Origin: an uncultured Prevotellaceae bacterium
GTDB taxonomy: Bacteria; Bacteroidota; Bacteroidia; Bacteroidales; Bacteroidaceae
Length of the DNA: 62,203 bases
Assembly: GCA_902775075.1 (NCBI GenBank)
Contig: CACYKX010000002.1
Location: 1 to 62,203, forward strand
Direction of reading: 5' to 3'
Shown here: positions 61,673-62,203 of the stretch, piece after piece
How positions within the stretch are numbered: the first letter of the stretch is position 1
How the letters are laid out: every line of letters starts with the position of its first letter
Program-made: the position numbers and the translations under genes
The notes under the pieces: generated by a model
What the model was told of the DNA's origin: nothing
What the model saw: only the letters and a program-made list of their open reading frames with translations
Database searches by the model: none

Positions 61673-61706
61673 CTTAAATGTTTGGGTGCTTAGATGCTTA
61701 CAGTTT

Positions 61707-61766
61707 ATGAAAGAGATTTTGAAAGGCGTATGGCAGTTTTGCAGGTATTTGTTTTGGCCGAGATGA
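61707..61766 (+). CDS. Tiny ORF MKEILKGVWQFCRYLFWPR, right copy
   Basis: 19 codons, MKEILKGVWQFCRYLFWPR then stop; counterpart of the ORF at 49841. Both follow a polysaccharide-locus gene and both begin after GTTTATGA/GTCTATGA. DNA identity across about 60 bases is high (CTTTTGAAAGG, GTATGGCAGTTTTG, AGGTATTTGTTTTGGCC shared). Confidence 0.4.
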   Translation: MKEILKGVWQFCRYLFWPR

Positions 61767-61903
61767 TAAATTGTTTAGGTGCTTACGGCTTACCGCTTAA
61801 TTTGGCTTACCTCCTACAGAAAAAAATTGACGTTTAAGTATCTATTTGTTTTTCAACTCAATTAACCAATTCCGTAATTATGGACTAGGATGCTTTTATA
61901 GCG

Positions 61904-62137
61904 ATGATTCACAACAATCCTGGTTGGAATAATCTGACTAGGAAAGGAACTGCTTTCATAGTTGTACCATATAAGAATGTGGACTTTGTGCTTTTCAGAA
62001 ATGATGTAAATCATTTTCTGCGGGTTCAACCACAGGGACCCTGTCAGATTGAAATCATAAACGAATTTAATGAATTGTTGGAGAGTTGTCGTTTTGAACT
62101 TTCTAAAGAATTGGAATGTGGGATGGGAGTCGCTTGA
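61904..62137 (+). CDS. Small hypothetical protein
   Basis: 77 residues, not recognised: MIHNNPGWNNLTRKGTAFIV, VPYKNVDFVLFRNDVNHFLR, VQPQGPCQIEIINEFNELLE. Soluble, mixed charge, no signal peptide. Preceded by a 130-base AT-rich stretch without repeats. Could be a partial or small genuine gene. Confidence 0.4.
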   Translation: MIHNNPGWNNLTRKGTAFIVVPYKNVDFVLFRNDVNHFLRVQPQGPCQIEIINEFNELLESCRFELSKELECGMGVA

Positions 62138-62176
62138 CTCGAGATGACAACGAAGCTGACCCTATCAAATAGTTTT

Positions 62177-62203
62177 ATGAATAATCAAGAACTTAAAGAT
62201 TTA
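62177..62203 (+). CDS. Possible 5' end of the next gene (cut by window edge)
   Basis: ATG at 62177 opens a frame MNNQELKDL that runs off the window end. Only nine codons are visible, so identity cannot be given; it may not be a real start. Confidence 0.2.

Overview
The window looks like one chromosomal surface-polysaccharide locus from a member of the Bacteroidales (Bacteroides/Prevotella-like). The evidence is a Bacteroidetes-type promoter (TTTG, 19 bp, TAATTTTG at 725-755), FimB/Mfa2-like lipoproteins, an HU/amidase-type cassette, S23-type four-helix-bundle proteins, a GxxExxY protein, and putAbiC/AbiH defence genes. No rRNA, CRISPR array or insertion sequence was seen.

Layout. 1-1349: tandem ~153-180 bp repeats containing a strong promoter. 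1350-22447: mostly GC-richer genes separated by low-complexity spacers: UDP-glucose dehydrogenase, two paralogous lipoproteins, a split HipA-like kinase pair, a YhcG-type nuclease, two intact and two decayed four-helix-bundle genes, a minus-strand amidase / small membrane protein / DNA-binding-like / M15 peptidase cassette, then WecB, GxxExxY, WecC, a second dehydrogenase, a PD-(D/E)xK gene and a YhcH-like protein. 22501-31996: a nonulosonic (legionaminic/sialic-like) acid pathway: DegT aminotransferase, two NeuD-type acetyltransferases (one frameshifted in a G9 run), NeuB, NeuC, two Gfo/Idh oxidoreductases, a CMP-sugar synthase, a SAT-like acetyltransferase and a PtmE-like nucleotidyltransferase. 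32026-46980: an AT-rich block with Wzx flippase, Wzy polymerase, glycosyltransferases, CapA-like, TupA-like ATP-grasp, acetyltransferases, a deacetylase and a nucleotidyltransferase. 47040-49825: initiating sugar-phosphate transferase, two WbuC cupins and a UDP-GlcNAc 4,6-dehydratase.

49908-60044 is a defence island placed inside the polysaccharide locus: a putAbiC membrane domain fused to a P-loop kinase-like domain, AbiH, a 1523-residue nuclease-like/STAND NTPase, an ABC-type ATPase whose start overlaps its stop, and an Mrr-like nuclease. At its right edge the locus resumes with a 5'-truncated second DegT copy, a third cupin, and a second copy of a tiny ORF that also occurs at the left edge.

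The most unusual signal is a family of 7-8 bp word repeats (variants such as AAACTCT, TTTGAAC, CCTGAAA, GTTGATA, TTAACCT) that fills nearly every spacer of the GC-richer segments and also sits in frame inside at least nine protein-coding genes. Comparison of the two DegT copies shows one such insertion directly. These words are essentially absent from the AT-rich polysaccharide block and from the defence island, which suggests those parts arrived more recently than the repeat expansion.

How the genes work together: UGD, WecB/WecC and the short dehydrogenase would supply UDP-sugar acids; dehydratase, DegT, NeuD, NeuC, NeuB and the CMP synthase would supply a CMP-nonulosonate; the sugar transferase starts a repeat unit on a lipid carrier, the glycosyltransferases extend it, and Wzx/Wzy export and polymerise it. 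All functions are read from sequence motifs; no search was run.
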